Origin: Ashinkailepas kermadecensis
Lineage: Eukaryota; Arthropoda; Thecostraca; Neolepadidae
Reading direction: 5' to 3'
Length of the DNA stretch: 64,000 nt
Assembly (NCBI GenBank): GCA_034440615.1
Contig: JAOTOM010001521.1
Location: forward strand, 1-64,000
The notes below the pieces were generated by a model that did not search any database, was not told the DNA's origin, and worked only from the letters and a program-made list of their open reading frames with translations. This document shows, piece by piece, positions 43,991 through 55,903 of this stretch. The position numbers were made by a program, and so were the translations under genes. The first letter of the stretch is position 1; each line of letters begins with the position of its first letter.

Positions 43991-46290
43991 GAACAAAATT
44001 AAGTTTTCATATAGAAAAAGACCCTTACCTTGCAAGAGGAATTTAAATACCTGTTATTTCACAGTTGGCATTCCACAACGACTGTGCATTCCATTTTAAC
44101 AATAGTTTCGAACCGTAATCTCCTGGGGAGGGAACTACTGAGATGCCGCACGCATCATCTTCGTGCAACGCTAATAGGCGTGCCATTGGATGTAAACAAA
44201 AACACTGGTGAAACAAACAAAATGTGCAACCATAGAATAGTTCCCCAACATCGGCATTCGCGGTTTCCATAAGCCTCCACACTCCTGAAAGCTTGACTCT
44301 CATCTCTTACTTAGCTGTTTCTCTCTGCATGTGCCGCCTCGACCGACGCGTGCTCTTCGTTTGCTTGCCAAAAGGCGCCTCGCGATTCCCTACGGTGAGG
44401 TGCGGGCTTGTATGCCGACAGCCTCCGGAGCTGAAAGTGTTTTTGTCGAGTCGGCTCGTATGTGTGGACTTCTTTAAGTTCACAAGTGGCGCTATTAGAA
44501 GCTGTGTGGTACGCTATTGTAGGCAAGTTCGTGTCGCCGGCAGTGATGTCTAGGGGCTTTCTCACTTGTGCCATAACTGGTTCTCAATTCCAACTTCTTC
44601 TCTCATACGAATTCATATGAAGTCTCCGAATTGAAGAGCCGTCGATGCTCTTGTATTGACCGGCTGATAATTAAACAGTTCGGCGAACACTTGAGCGACA
44701 GTTTCAACGGCTTCCACAATCTGTGCCTCCAATTCTCTACAGGCACCAGTTACGGACCACCGACCAGCAGGGCGGTGCGCTCACCTCTGCTGCTCAGCCG
44801 CGTCTGACCTCCTCCGCTACCCTGCGACGACTGTCTGGCTAGGGCCAGTCGCACACCACTCGGCCACACTGACATGGGTGTCACAATGGTGATACGGCGC
44901 AATGCCATTAGCCTATGCTGTTTCGCACATATTAGATCTTCCAACAGTGGATCAGAGCCCGCTCTGCTTCGCCCAAAGAAACATGCGGAATATCGTCCCG
45001 CTCCCCCAAAAGACAATGAGAAATGAACGAAACATTCGCTATTCTGGGTTGCAATGAGTTACATTCCTACTTCAGCAATATGGAAATGCGAGCCCGTTCA
45101 CTGACAGTTGTGCCAATGACAAGTTGAAGAAAGCTAGAGAAGAATAACATGATTTCAATCATGCAACGTTTTACTGCTGAAGCACAAATTACGGGCGTTG
45201 AAGAGCCCATAACTAGATACGAAGCGAGCTGCATTATTCAATGGGGCATCGATGCAGGCAGGGAGCAACAAATACTGTCAGTCGTATCAAGTCCGTAAGC
45301 ATATGTGGAACACACTGTAACCCACGGTGGAACAGCAGCATGTTTGAAAAGTAAGATCCATGACCGACATCGCTCATTGCATCTCAGTATCTCATTGCAT
45401 TGCAAAATTACCATTGCTATTGCCACGGATTGAGCAGAACAATCGAGTATGGCGAAGTATACTTTTTGTGCAGAAGGGTAATGGTCCACGCGAGATTAGT
45501 ATGTACATGCCACGAGGTATCCATGGTAACCAATCGCAGTAGCTCATTATTGTAAAGAAGTATGCTACACAATTCCAGGCGAAAATGACTGGGAACAATG
45601 TTGATAGTGCCGAACCATTTCTCAACTGAGCTGCTAATGACCATGCAAGTTATAAATTCAATATAAAGTGCTATATGGTACTGTCGATTTAATATCACAG
45701 ATCATTGTTTCAATAATGTAACCTGCAAAAGTTTGCGTGGGGAAGCAATTTCTGGACCGACAAACTTCGAACATCAGCCGGATAAGCAGCTCTTTTGGCA
45801 ACGAGAGCGTTTGGAATTATAGTTGTTTTCTCCCACCCTATAAGTCTCGTCATTTATTCTGCTTTCGTTTGCGCAATCAGCCGTTACCTTATCTTCGTCT
45901 CACCATTACCATGTCCACAACTCAAATTTTCTAACTTTTCTCAGCATCATTCAAGTGGAAGTCCGCTTCCTGTCGATACCTAGTCGTTACGGTATCACAG
46001 GCAATGGCGAAACTGACCGATTCGCGAAGGCGGCCCTGAATTTGCACAACACATGCGAACTCCCCAGTCACTAGGATTCAGCCAAGTGCAATATGCACCG
46101 GCAACGTGTTGTGACGGCGATATTGTCAAGGTATAGCCGGCCGGACCCGGCCACTCCAAACCAAGCCCATTGTCCGTGCCTCGCATTCAGCAGCACGAGG
46201 AAGATGAAGAGGTTTCAGAAGTCATCAAGAAGCTTCAGCTCGTCTCACGATAGGCCATACATTACTCATTCACAGTGTTATTTAGTCGGA
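43991..46290. other. No supported gene
   Basis: More CpG-rich between about 44300 and 45000. A minus-strand frame of 87 codons (44574-44311, beginning MAQVRKPLDITAGDTNLP) has ordinary composition but no recognised domain, and an opposite frame of equal length overlaps it. I leave both unassigned. Confidence 0.35.
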
Positions 46291-46298
46291 TGCAATTT

Positions 46299-46450
46299 CC
46301 TCAGTGTGCAGGCAGCAATATAGTGTGGTATCGTCGGAAGCACTTGATCCTCACTGTGCAGCCAGTCACATAGTGTTGCTTTGTCGGAAGCACTTGGCCC
46401 TCAGTGTGCAGCCTGCAACATAGTGCTGTTAAATCGAAAGTCTTTGACTA
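46299..46450. repeat. 50-bp unit, three tandem copies
   Basis: Units start at 46299, 46349 and 46399 with CCTCAGTGTGCAGSCWGCAA and share CATAGTGTTG and TCGGAAGCACTTG. A fainter partial unit precedes them. Confidence 0.8.
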
Positions 46451-48200
46451 CACTGCTTGATGAACATCCCAGGTTATTTAAGCTCGTCATTTTCCATCAA
46501 GAAGTTTACCTGTTTGGACTTTCCGTAACTGCACATACCCTCCCTATCACCACCATCTCACAATTAATTATGTGTTGAGAATATCTTCCTTGTTGGCTGC
46601 CTTGGGGCATTGGAATCAACATACTTTATTGCCGCGAAATGGCCTGAGCAGGCTCAAGTGCCTGGCACAATGAAGCTGAATTTAAAGCTGGGCTGTGATC
46701 CCATAAGCCATTCAGGCTCACTGACGGATCTACGTGGGAAAAAGTCGATTGCTCTGCCACTAAACCTTCAATTTGTTTGGATAATTCACACAACATAATA
46801 ATTGTCTTGACATTGATGGGTACCTTATGCACTCAATTTTGCTTACAAAACATCGCACTAACTTGATCCATCCGAATATGTGCTGCCTCCGAAAATTCGT
46901 AAATCTTTTTGAAATTGTTGACCTTCCCAAACAGTTTGTGCCCTGCCAACTGATATTTCTGAAGATACGTGTAGACAGACGAACAATCATCATTCAGTTT
47001 GGTCTGACTTGACCCATTCGTCCTGCACATCGTGATGTGCAGTCGAATGTCGGGGTAAACGGTTGGGTCCAGGGATTCTAAGCTACGCTTCCATGTATGC
47101 TATGAGACACCGTGACATTCTACGTTTCGTATACGAACTGGCACTGAAACATTACTTCCGCGAAATTCTGCGCTGATGCAAATGACACAGCACGCCACAG
47201 ATACATAGTGCATTTAGTGTCGCCTGATTTGTGAAATTACGTGTGTTTCCTTAGATCCAAGTAGAAGATCGTCTATCGAAGATAAGCTATACATGCAGCA
47301 GGGTCAAGCCTGTCGTAGACTGACCTCCATCGAGCTGGACTACAATTTAGTGCTGATTTCATAGATTTATGGCCAAAACGTTCACGACTGGCGATTAATA
47401 CTTGATTGAATTGTGATGGAATGCGACCAAGACCTGAGTAAAAATGTTCGTGTGATTGTGAGAACCATGTCGCTAGCGAACATCGTACATCATCATACCA
47501 TGATGAAGGTACATCATATCATGATGATCTACCAGAACCATGTCACTAACGAACATCATATTTAAGTGGCCACTGCCAATTTTCAGAAAAAAAGCGTCTG
47601 CCATCGAACAGATAGTCGGCACCGTCTTCCCGGTGAGACCCCCACACACCGTCTCGTGGGGGTCATTTTATACCCCCTCTAACTTCCAAACTAAGCATTG
47701 CACGAACACGAAAGTGCTGTCATCGAAAAGCGCTCGACGAGTAGGGCCTGAAACCACCGTCCAAATTCCCCAAAACGTGACGTCAATAGGAGGATCTATG
47801 TGATTACGACTGATATCATGTTTGTGGCTCTGGGAGTTCATTCTGTGGGATATTTTAAAACAAAAATTGTATTGAATGAGAAAAAGGAAGGCGAAATCGA
47901 CCATGGCTTGAAACGCTTTGTACCCCTCCCCCCCCATTTTTGTTAATTTTCCAAATTTTGAGCTTTCAATTTTTTCTTTTTCTTTTACTAATGGGTAGGG
48001 CCGACCGAAAAACATTGTTCTAAGTCAACTTGCGCTCATAACATTGCTTGCTTTAGCCAGAATCTTCGGTTTTATCCCTAATGGGTAAACCTGCAAAACT
48101 AGTACGTCATCAAAATCGAGACAAAAATCCTCTGGTGCGTTTTGTTGCTTCCCTAAAGATAAGCAAACGCTGAAAGTTATATTCGAACATCTTCATCCGT
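46451..48200. other. No gene seen
   Basis: Short unrecognised frames only. GAACCATGTC-CTA-CGAACATC is present twice (about 47461 and 47531), with ATCATGATGAT-type palindromic sequence between. Confidence 0.4.
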
Positions 48201-49042
48201 TAAAGCGTGACTAGTTGATTTTTTTTGGAGGCGACCTCACTTGACCTTGACTCCCTCGTGGACCGTAAATGACCTTCCCTCAAAATTTTCACATAATATG
48301 CCACATTGATGTGGGGAAAAGAATGCCAAGTTTCGGCATCCCTGCCACGTGCCGTTTTATCACCATCCGCGGAAAACCTTAGGGAAGCGTAAAATGACCC
48401 CCATCAAAACCTGCATCGTATACCAGCAGCCCAATGGCATATGTTGAATGCTGTAGCTCCGTTAGTAGCCAGATGCCAGTCGGGTCATCATCCTCCAGGT
48501 GTGCCTCAGTTAATAGTCGGATATTAAAGTGTTTTTAGTTCAGTTCGAAGCCAGATGCCGGGCGGGGTTTCTCCAGGTGCGTGCTATTATCGAGACATCG
48601 ACCGCGATAGCCAGGGCTAAAGAATAAAATGCAATTCGCATCTCACGCTTAGATTGGCGTGGGAGGTGTCTACGCCCTGTCACACCGATCTAGTTCGTTG
48701 CGTTATAGTTGGGAAGTGTGCGTTCATATTCCGGGTCGTAGCGCTGGCTCGTGATCCAGGTCCATGACATGGTCCTATTTCCGAGCACCCTGCAAGTAAT
48801 TGTACCGGTAATTGCGCAAATAATTTCCCACTGCAATGTACCGGTTACGTCACCGAACAAAAATAGCAAATACAACTTAGAATAGTTAACTAGTGCACAG
48901 TGTTCCGGAAGCATAGCAAGCCGCAGCTGCAGTGGAACATTGACCAGCCAACAACAACACTCCCGCGCTAATCCTCCCGCTGTGCTGACGTCATCGGTAG
49001 TTTTGGCGCGACAGCGTTCGGCTGGCGGTCACCTCAGTGTGG
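48201..49042. other. No gene seen; TGACCT-rich repeat and LTR-like fragment
   Basis: 48230-48285 has four TGACCT/GACCTCA motifs like those at 8306-9010 and 16387-16425. 48480-48650 repeats AGCCAGATGCCRGKCGGG twice, with AATAAA near 48623. This could be a retroelement terminal region but no paired copy is visible. Confidence 0.35.
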
Positions 49043-49092
49043 ATGTCAGTGACACGTCACTGACACGTCACTGACACGTCAGTCAGTGACGT
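49043..49092. repeat. Palindromic GTCACTGACAC repeat with TGACGT motifs
   Basis: GTCAGTGACACGTCACTGAC followed by two more ACACGTCACTG units and an inverted CAGTCAGTGACG. Each unit includes ACGTCA, a CRE-like core. No adjacent promoter is identified. Confidence 0.75.
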
Positions 49093-49576
49093 TGCGGTCG
49101 GTCATCGATGCAAGGTTCTCCACATCAGGAAGTAGTGATCAGATTATTTTATATAGTTGCTCAGAACGAGGATGCCTACGTGGCGGCACGATCGCTTACT
49201 AATTTCAGCTAGGGTAGACACGTAAGCAGTCAGTATTAGGTCATGAAGGCCATAAAGGTCATAATCGTTTATAACTTTGGCTTCATAGAATCTGTCATTT
49301 CTTTTCCCTCGATTCCCTTTGTTATTCCCTCGATAAGGTAATGCACCTGACCTCGTTGACAGCAAAGTCAGCGGTACAAAACAATATCGATCGCATTCTC
49401 AAGCAATTGCAATGAGGAACCATCCACTACCAATCAAGGGCACACCCTGATCGTACCTGCCGAGTGCACATCTACTAGCATCAATCTGACCTCACTCACC
49501 CCTAATACTGCACAACTTAACATTTATAAGCACAATTATCGGAACTGTTTGGTGAGACGCAGTGCTTCGCTGAGCG

Positions 49577-49806
49577 TGATTATAAGCAAGAAAACAGCGT
49601 AAAATAACCTTGTGCTCATATTGCAACATAGAATAGAACCTAATTAACACTGGATATGTTTCGGCCACTGGCCTTCGTCAACAGTTTTGACAGTGTTAAC
49701 TGTTGTCGAAGGTCCGTGGGCGAAATATATCCAGTTTAATTCGGTTCTATTTTACCTTCTAATAGGAGCATCATATTATTTTACGCTACTTTTTTAATCA
49801 TCGGGA
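49577..49806. mobile_element. Fold-back MITE, about 230 bp
   Basis: The left arm contains AGCGTAAAATAA, AGAATAGAACC-AATTAA, ACTGGATATGTTTCG and CCTTCGTCAACAG. The right arm has each in reverse complement in mirrored order, ending TTATTTTACGCT at 49787. Arms are about 85-110 bp with a very short loop. No clear target duplication. Confidence 0.7.
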
Positions 49807-49844
49807 AAAACGAATTTATCCACCGTATATTCAAAAAGAGACTC

Positions 49845-50335
49845 TTGATGACATCACCAGGCAGCCTATTCCATTGTCAACCACCCTTTAACTGCAAATC
49901 TGGTCGCGATTAGTTGTCTTTCCTACGCCTTGATTTGCCCAACCAGCATTGGTGACCCCAATGTGATTCCGTAAATTGAAAGCATTATTCAGATTGACCT
50001 TACCTGACCCTTTAGCAATCAAAAATCTTAGTCATATCACCCATTAATCTCTTATACTTGAGTGAGTAGTTATCTAACATCCTAAGCCTGTCCCATATTC
50101 TAAATTGCCTATTCCATTCATAGGCCTAGTAGCTTTGTGCTGCACACTTTATAGCATCTTTATGTCCATTTTTAAAGGACGGGATCCATGCCTGCACACA
50201 ATGTTCCACGTGGGGTCGCACATAGGTTATTTTTTCATAGCTTTCTTGCTCTTGTATTTGCATGTAGTGCTTACTCTTGTAAGGTCTCTGCTGACAATAT
50301 CGGTAGCATATTAGGATGTTAAGTTAACGGCATGC
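49845..50335 (-). mobile_element. CR1-like LINE fragment (subfamily 2-like), antisense
   Basis: Antisense to the RT C-terminal region (ATCACCAGGCAGCCTATTCC, TTGAGTGAGTAGTTATCTAA, matching subfamily-2 text at 32700-32960 and 37570-37800). Heavily decayed. Confidence 0.65.
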
Positions 50336-50423
50336 TAACCCAAGATGCAAATGTGATTAGAAGTCCCGATGCCAATCGGAGCAATCGGTAACTACGAGCG
50401 CGAGCGACGGTGAAGGTCAAGCG

Positions 50424-50695
50424 AGCCCTGCGCATGTGCGACACAGGCTGATACGATACACCCAGCCGAGTTCGACCTGACCCGACCCAGCCCTGCGCAT
50501 GTGCGACACAGGCTGATACGATACACCCAGCCGGAGTTCGACCTGACCCGACCCAGCCCTGCGCATGTGCGACACAGGCTGATACGATACACCCAGCCGG
50601 AGTTCGACCTGACCCGACCCAGCCCTGCGCATGTGCGACACAGGCTGATACGATACACCCAGCCGGAGTTCGACCTGACCCGACCCAGCCCCACC
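50424..50695. repeat. 66-bp minisatellite, four units
   Basis: Units start at 50424 (65 bp, one base short), 50489, 50555 and 50621, each beginning AGCCCTGCGCATGTGCGACA and containing GCCGGAGTTCGACCTGACCC. Nearly identical. The period is a multiple of three, so frames of 71-111 codons are open on both strands without evidence of coding. Confidence 0.95.
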
Positions 50696-50865
50696 GTCCC
50701 GCTTTTCAAACCTTAAAACACTTTTGATACCGCGTTTGAAGTCTGAGTGCACTGAAAATTAGGCCGTTTCTTCTCACTTTGATGTTTGTCAGCCTTCTCG
50801 TACCCACACAGGCAGCGGTGTGGATCTAGCTGATTGACTCCCACGTGATGCTACGTCATTAGACG

Positions 50866-51105
50866 TTACTTGTGTGTCCTGGGTGACTTATGTGTCCTGG
50901 GTGACTTGTGGGTCCTGGGTAACTTGTGTGACCTGGGTGACTTGTGTGTCCTGGGTGACTTGTGTGTACTGGGTGACTTGTGTGTCCTGGGTGACTTGTG
51001 TGTCCTGGGTGACTTGTGTGACCTGGGTGACTTGTGTATCCTGGGTGACTTGTGTGTCCTGGGTGACTTGTGTGACCTGGGTGTGACCTGTATGACATGT
51101 GTGTC
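50866..51105. repeat. 18-bp minisatellite, about twelve units
   Basis: Unit GTGACTTGTGTGTCCTGG with GACC/ATCC variants. Open frames on both strands are six-residue repeats and not gene-like. Confidence 0.95.
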
Positions 51106-52215
51106 CTCAATTCAGTCAGCTCACCAACTCAATGATAGTGTAATTGGAGGTGCTACTCTGAATGATTGGGCGGCACAGGCAGAACAGACAAGTTGTGAGA
51201 CTGAAAGGACCTTGGCACGCCATGCCGTCTATGACGTGTTGCAGCAATTCGGCGTAGTGAGAGATTTGCGTAATTGCGAGATTACGAGATACATGCACAG
51301 TATTTGTCAGGGCCGGCAGACAGGTATGAGGCTATTTTAGCAAGAGTGCAGCCAGTTTCAGCTGACACGGATTGATTCTCAATGCGCTGATCTGGAAATT
51401 GCAGGTACAATTTCCGAAGCTTGGCTCTTCCGCCGAATACGGTGCAAGCATCTCAAATCTCAATGCACTGCGCCGAAAACGGCTGATTTCTGAAATGCCG
51501 TGTGCCTCCGCCGACATTGGCCTTAGAGTCGCCTCCTACTGTCTCTGACATTGGTCTCAGTAGGTCCATTTGTAATCGCCGAGAGAAAGCCCAGCTTATT
51601 GGGTTCACACTCTTCCTGTCCGCTATGGTCCCCGATCATATGCATGTTCTGGAACCACAGAGCCTGTCTCTTGCTCTCGCCCTTGTGCAGCGACCTTAAT
51701 GACATCGTACTTTGTAGCGCTGGTCTAGTGTCGGTTGGAACGAGTATTGCTAATGCTTACCAAGCAAGCCACAGCAGACGGCAGCGCCACAAAATAATGA
51801 GCTAAATAAGCACATCTTTGGTCTTTTCGCTGTGAACGTCGAAATGTGAGACGAGTGGGGCACATGTGGTGGCGTGTACCGATGCAATCATTCCAACATG
51901 AATTGTTTACAGATCCTGCGCCGGTCCTCATTTGATCGATATTTAGACTTGCAACGTTCGTAACAGGCCACTTTGATATTGAACAGGGCAGGAAAGTTGT
52001 CCGTGAATAAGTCCTAGTACATTGCTTAAGCTTAGCTAGTCTGAAGTGTAGTAAAATATGTCGACACTGTTCGGTACTCTGAAGAAATATATTCAGAAAA
52101 ATATGGTGGAAAGTTGGATGTGTTTCAATTGTTTATTGAAATATTAAGTAGATCGGAAATTAAGCAACATCGATGAGCTGGGGTGGCTTGTTCCAACTGG
52201 CATCATTTGAAACCG
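51106..52215. other. No gene seen
   Basis: Ordinary-composition sequence upstream of the adenylyl cyclase exon, probably intron. The frames here are short and unrecognised. Confidence 0.4.
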
Positions 52216-52217
52216 TC

Positions 52218-52555
52218 ACATCGCGACGGTTACCATGTCAACATTAACATCGCGGGGCGGTTACCATGCCAACACTAACATCGCGGCGGTTACCATGCCA
52301 GTGTTAACATCGCGGGGCGGTTACCATGCCAACGCTAACATCGCGGCGGTTACCATGTCAACATTAACATCGCGGGGCGGTTACCATGCCAACGCTAACA
52401 TCGCGGCGGTTACCATGCCAGTGTTAACATCGCGGCAGCTACCATTCCAGCATTAACATCGCGGCAGTCACCATGTCGGCGTTAGCATCATGGCGTTTAC
52501 CACGCCAGCGTTAACATCGCGGCAGCTACCATGCCAGCGTTATCATGCTGGAGCT
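52218..52555. repeat. 29/31-bp minisatellite arranged as 60-bp dimers
   Basis: About eleven monomers, alternating CATCGCGGGGCGGTTACCAT and CATCGCGGCGGTTACCATGC. Dimer starts are at 52248 and 52308 (60-bp period). The last four monomers are more diverged. Confidence 0.9.
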
Positions 52556-52679
52556 AGTGTTCTGATCTACCGAGCCAGTCGCCGTGCCTGGTATGCTGTG
52601 CTGAGAAGGACCACAACCGCACACAAATGCGCACACACATGCATACATACGTAACTACATGTGTACATGAATATATTTT

Positions 52680-52722
<43 letters not shown>
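52680..52722. repeat. TA dinucleotide tract
   Basis: About 20 TA repeats, 170 bp upstream of the adenylyl cyclase exon. Confidence 0.95.
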
Positions 52723-52723
<1 letters not shown>

Positions 52724-52889
52724 GTAGATATAGACATACACCTCTCCAAGTTCTGACCATATGACTACATGCACTCCATTCTGTTTGCTTTAAACGAAGT
52801 TGAAACTTACGAATATCTGGACGATATACCTGGAGGTGGCGTTTTGTAAGGTCGAATGTGTAAACCGCTGCGTACACGTGTTGCTGCAG

Positions 52890-53035
52890 GAACAACTGCT
52901 GCTGAGTGTCATTCCCGCCTACATCGCCGCCGAGGTCAAGCGAGCCATCATGCTCAAGATGGCTGACGTCCGAGCGGACAAGTCAGCAAAGAAACAGTTC
53001 CACGACCTGCACGTGCAACGCCATAACAACGTCAG
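52890..53035 (+). CDS. Membrane adenylyl cyclase, internal exon at the C1 catalytic domain entry
   Basis: The exon encodes EQLLLSVIPAYIAAEVKRAI, then MLKMAD, a variable Lys/Ala-rich stretch, and FHDLHVQRHNNV. This is the conserved segment that follows the first six membrane helices of class III adenylyl cyclases and leads into the catalytic core (family pattern: QLLLSVxPxxIAxExK, then FHxLxVxRHxNVSILYADI). It is bounded by CAG at 52887-52889 (acceptor) and AG/GTAGGT at 53034-53041 (donor). It is 146 bp long, starts in phase 0 and ends with two bases (AG) that would complete the expected Ser. The IPAYIAAEVKR wording fits the Ac76E/ADCY2-like branch. The enzyme makes cAMP from ATP at the plasma membrane under G-protein control. 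Neighbouring exons were not found in this window, so introns must be long. An alternative start two or three codons upstream is possible, since CAG could itself code Gln. Confidence 0.78.
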
Positions 53036-53332
53036 GTAGGTCACAGCGATCGAACGTCCTGGTGAGAGCCGTAGCAGTGCAGCGACGTTTGAAAGGTAGC
53101 ATCAATTCACCGACGTCAGGTGGGTGGCAGCCGTGACCCCGCATCACATTCTTACGCGATAAGACAACTGCCTAAGGTAGGTCATAGCGACACTTACATA
53201 GCTGCATAGGCTTGGAACACACCCAGTGCTGAGGTAGTCAAGATATTCTCAATACTTTGCAGTTGTATTGTGGGTGCTTTGAATATTTGCGTTTGAATTT
53301 TGAGCGCTTTGTTTTATCTGAGCTAAATAGTG

Positions 53333-54011
53333 CACTGGTGGATCTAGCCCACCGGTTTGGGGTGGGGGGCAACTTTCGATTTTCGGCGTCAGCCCCCCCC
53401 CCCCCTCCCCAGTGGCGTACCTAGGAATTGCATCAGGGGAGGGGTCGAACGGATTTGGAGGGTGCCATTCTCCCACTATTTTTGGTTAAAAGCACCGGAT
53501 TTGGCTCCCCAATTTGGCAAAGGGGCCCATTAAAGAAATAACTAAAATTAAAATTAAATAATAATTGACAACATAATTTCCTGTGTAGGGGCCCCAGCCT
53601 ACCTCCACCGTTCCTATGTTACCGGATTTTTGTTTTTGTTTACCAAAACGTTCACGTTCACGTTCACGTTCGCGTTCAACGTCTTGTACCACGTCAACGT
53701 TCGTGCACGTGTACACACTAGCGGATCAGATTTTGTCAACTCTTGCTGTAAGCAGAACTTGAGCAGCATGGAACCCTCGATGTGTGTCAGTATCTACTAT
53801 GCTACCATATTGGCTTCCAAACAATTTTTTTTTAAATCCTTTAAAATTGGAGATTCTTTCATCCAGACGCTATTTTTTAACCTCGGCAAAGGTTACTGCA
53901 TTTTAATTTAGTTGACTTCTGTTGGTTTCGGGGGGCCAAAAGACACTATGGCCCCTTTTAAGCGCTTCGGGGGGCCATGGCCGGAATGGCCCCTCCCTGG
54001 ATCCGCCAGTG
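53333..54011. mobile_element. hAT-like non-autonomous element, 679 bp, copy 2
   Basis: It begins CACTGGTGGATC and ends GATCCGCCAGTG. It is flanked by AAATAGTG on both sides (53325-53332 and 54012-54019). It is closely similar along its length to 9186-9874, including the CGTTCA hexamer tract, which is longer here. It lies about 300 bp into the putative intron after the adenylyl cyclase exon. Confidence 0.88.
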
Positions 54012-54160
54012 AAATAGTGCACCATGTATCTATTGTTTTCAACTCTGGTGAAGTATGTCAATCTAGATGAACAGAAACATGTAATTGGGACATGTTGACC
54101 CTCTCAATATGTCCGTGCCATCCATGTTAGCATTGCATATGATGTCGGTTTGCGCAATTG

Positions 54161-54355
54161 TCTGGTTGGTGACGCTCCCGCTCACTGTCGTAGCTGACCT
54201 TACCCTGAGGAGGCTATAAGGTTTTTCTGGTTGGTGACGCTCCCGCTCACTGTCGTAGCTGACCTTACCCTGAGGAGGCTATAAGGTTTTTCTGGTTGGT
54301 GACGCTCCCGCTCACTGTCGTAGCTGACCTTACCCTGAGGAGGCTATAAGGTTTT
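54161..54355. repeat. 65-bp unit, three identical tandem copies
   Basis: Units start at 54161, 54226 and 54291 with TCTGGTTGGTGACGCTCCCG and end AGGAGGCTATAAGGTTTT. They appear identical, so the expansion is recent. Confidence 0.95.
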
Positions 54356-55700
54356 GATTCACATCACCCAGGTGTAGCTTGTCAAAAGATCTAGTTCCAG
54401 GGTCATTTGTCGAGGACGTCTCTTTACATGCCACACGGTGAGCCGAGGCGGATCCTGGGATCTCGTACACCTATCCGGTCGTAAATAGAACTACCTTTCT
54501 TGGGAGAAAAAAATGACGAAGGGAAGGTTGACTTTGTTTAATATTTGTGAGCTTAAATTATATAATGGCCAAATTTAATTGCATCTCGAAATAATTGGCA
54601 TTCTTTACATTTTCATATGCTCATAACCATGGCAGCGACCTAACAAGCCTTGGAACATCTAGCAAAGCACTTCTAGTTGCGTTCCTAATAACCACAGGGG
54701 GAATGTTAGAACATTTCCGTAATTTATGGGGCCATGGACCCTGGAACACCAATACTTCGACCGTTGAATCGATGTGGTATACGCAGCTAAGGCTAGCAAA
54801 ACATTTTTGTACCGGCACCACAAATTGTTTGCCAGACTTTGAAGCAACATGACCGGCGGTAGAGTCGAAGTTCGCGTGCTCCCGTTGCACCATCTGTGCT
54901 GGTGAAGTCTGCCGCTCACTTAGCCACCGCGTACCTGCCACGACTTCCGCTGTGTACGACCTGCGGGATCCGTGGAGCGCATGCACGCCGAATACAAATC
55001 GACTGAAGCAGCGAGGCGACGCTCGGAGGTACACACAGACCGGTTTTTGGTGGTGCCGTGCCAGAGAAAGCGGCCGCCGTGGCCGCCAGCTGCCTTCAGA
55101 TAGCAACACAGCGGCGACCCCCCACGCACCGTTGTGGCGTCACGAGCGCTCGTAACTGCACGCGCCGTCTGTTTTCGCCGACTCCGTCTATCAACCACAC
55201 CGCTTACACTCGCTCCAGGGAAGCACGGCGAAGCCAGCTTCTGGGTAGCGGAAGTGCTGGCGAAATTTTACATCTGGCGTTTCCTGTACTTCACGCATTC
55301 AGGGAAAAGCATGTGGTTTGTCCGAAATTTCGGTAGTTATCCGATTGTCATGACTGCGAACCGAATAGTGCGACTGCATTAAGTTAATTCCAGATATCTC
55401 AGATATTAATCAAACGCACCATAAATACAGTGGCCATGGGAGGTTAAGTAAAATCCAGGCGTAGAAAGGACTCTTATGACATGTCAACTGCACGGACCAA
55501 CGTCGCGGTAAGCCCTGCGCTCTTCACTGCAAGTGGTGCCAACACTAAGTCACGGGCGGACGTAGAGCAACTTTATTTCCAAGTGGTAGACCGTGGTGCC
55601 CATGACCTGAGGAGGTTTCGCCGCCCAGTATTCCTGCTACGAGCCACTGGGTGTAAGCGATGCATTCGAATGCTGTACATCAATCAGTACTAATGGGCTA
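54356..55700. other. No supported gene; CpG-rich core
   Basis: GC- and CpG-rich between about 54860 and 55260. The longest frame (162 codons, minus strand, 55109-54621) has overlapping frames on both strands and no recognised domain. It could be a CpG island or an unrecognised exon. Confidence 0.35.
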
Positions 55701-55903
55701 GAGGAAGGAATAGGCATCAATATGAATGCATGCACTTCACGCAGAGCTGACGGCATCTCCAGCAGGGCTGGATATATGAGCTGTGAACTGCGAGAACTAC
55801 CTGCAGCCGCGGAAACTACGCAAACATGAATGCATTAATGTCATGGGCACTCCACACACGCCTTTCATACCTATCCAAGTCTAACTCGTGGTTTTGAATA
55901 GCG

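Noticed and set aside
44311..44574. 87-codon minus-strand frame beginning MAQVRKPLDITAGD
   Set aside because: Plausible composition, but an equally long + strand frame overlaps and no family is recognised.
46690..46770. Possible tRNA-like segment (minus-strand TTTAGTGGCAGAGCAATCGA)
   Set aside because: The A box is fair but no B box is found at the right distance.
48480..48700. Possible LTR with a polyadenylation signal
   Set aside because: No second LTR, primer-binding site or gag/pol sequence is visible.
48690..48914. 74-codon minus-strand frame ending QRYDPEYERTLPNYNATN
   Set aside because: Exon-like wording at its end but no family or splice support.
54621..55109. 162-codon minus-strand frame in CpG-rich DNA
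   Set aside because: Overlapping frames on both strands are nearly as long, and no family is recognised. Kept only as a possible CpG island.
49043..55109. CRISPR-like appearance of the regular minisatellites
   Set aside because: Units are contiguous with no unique spacers, and the DNA is eukaryotic.
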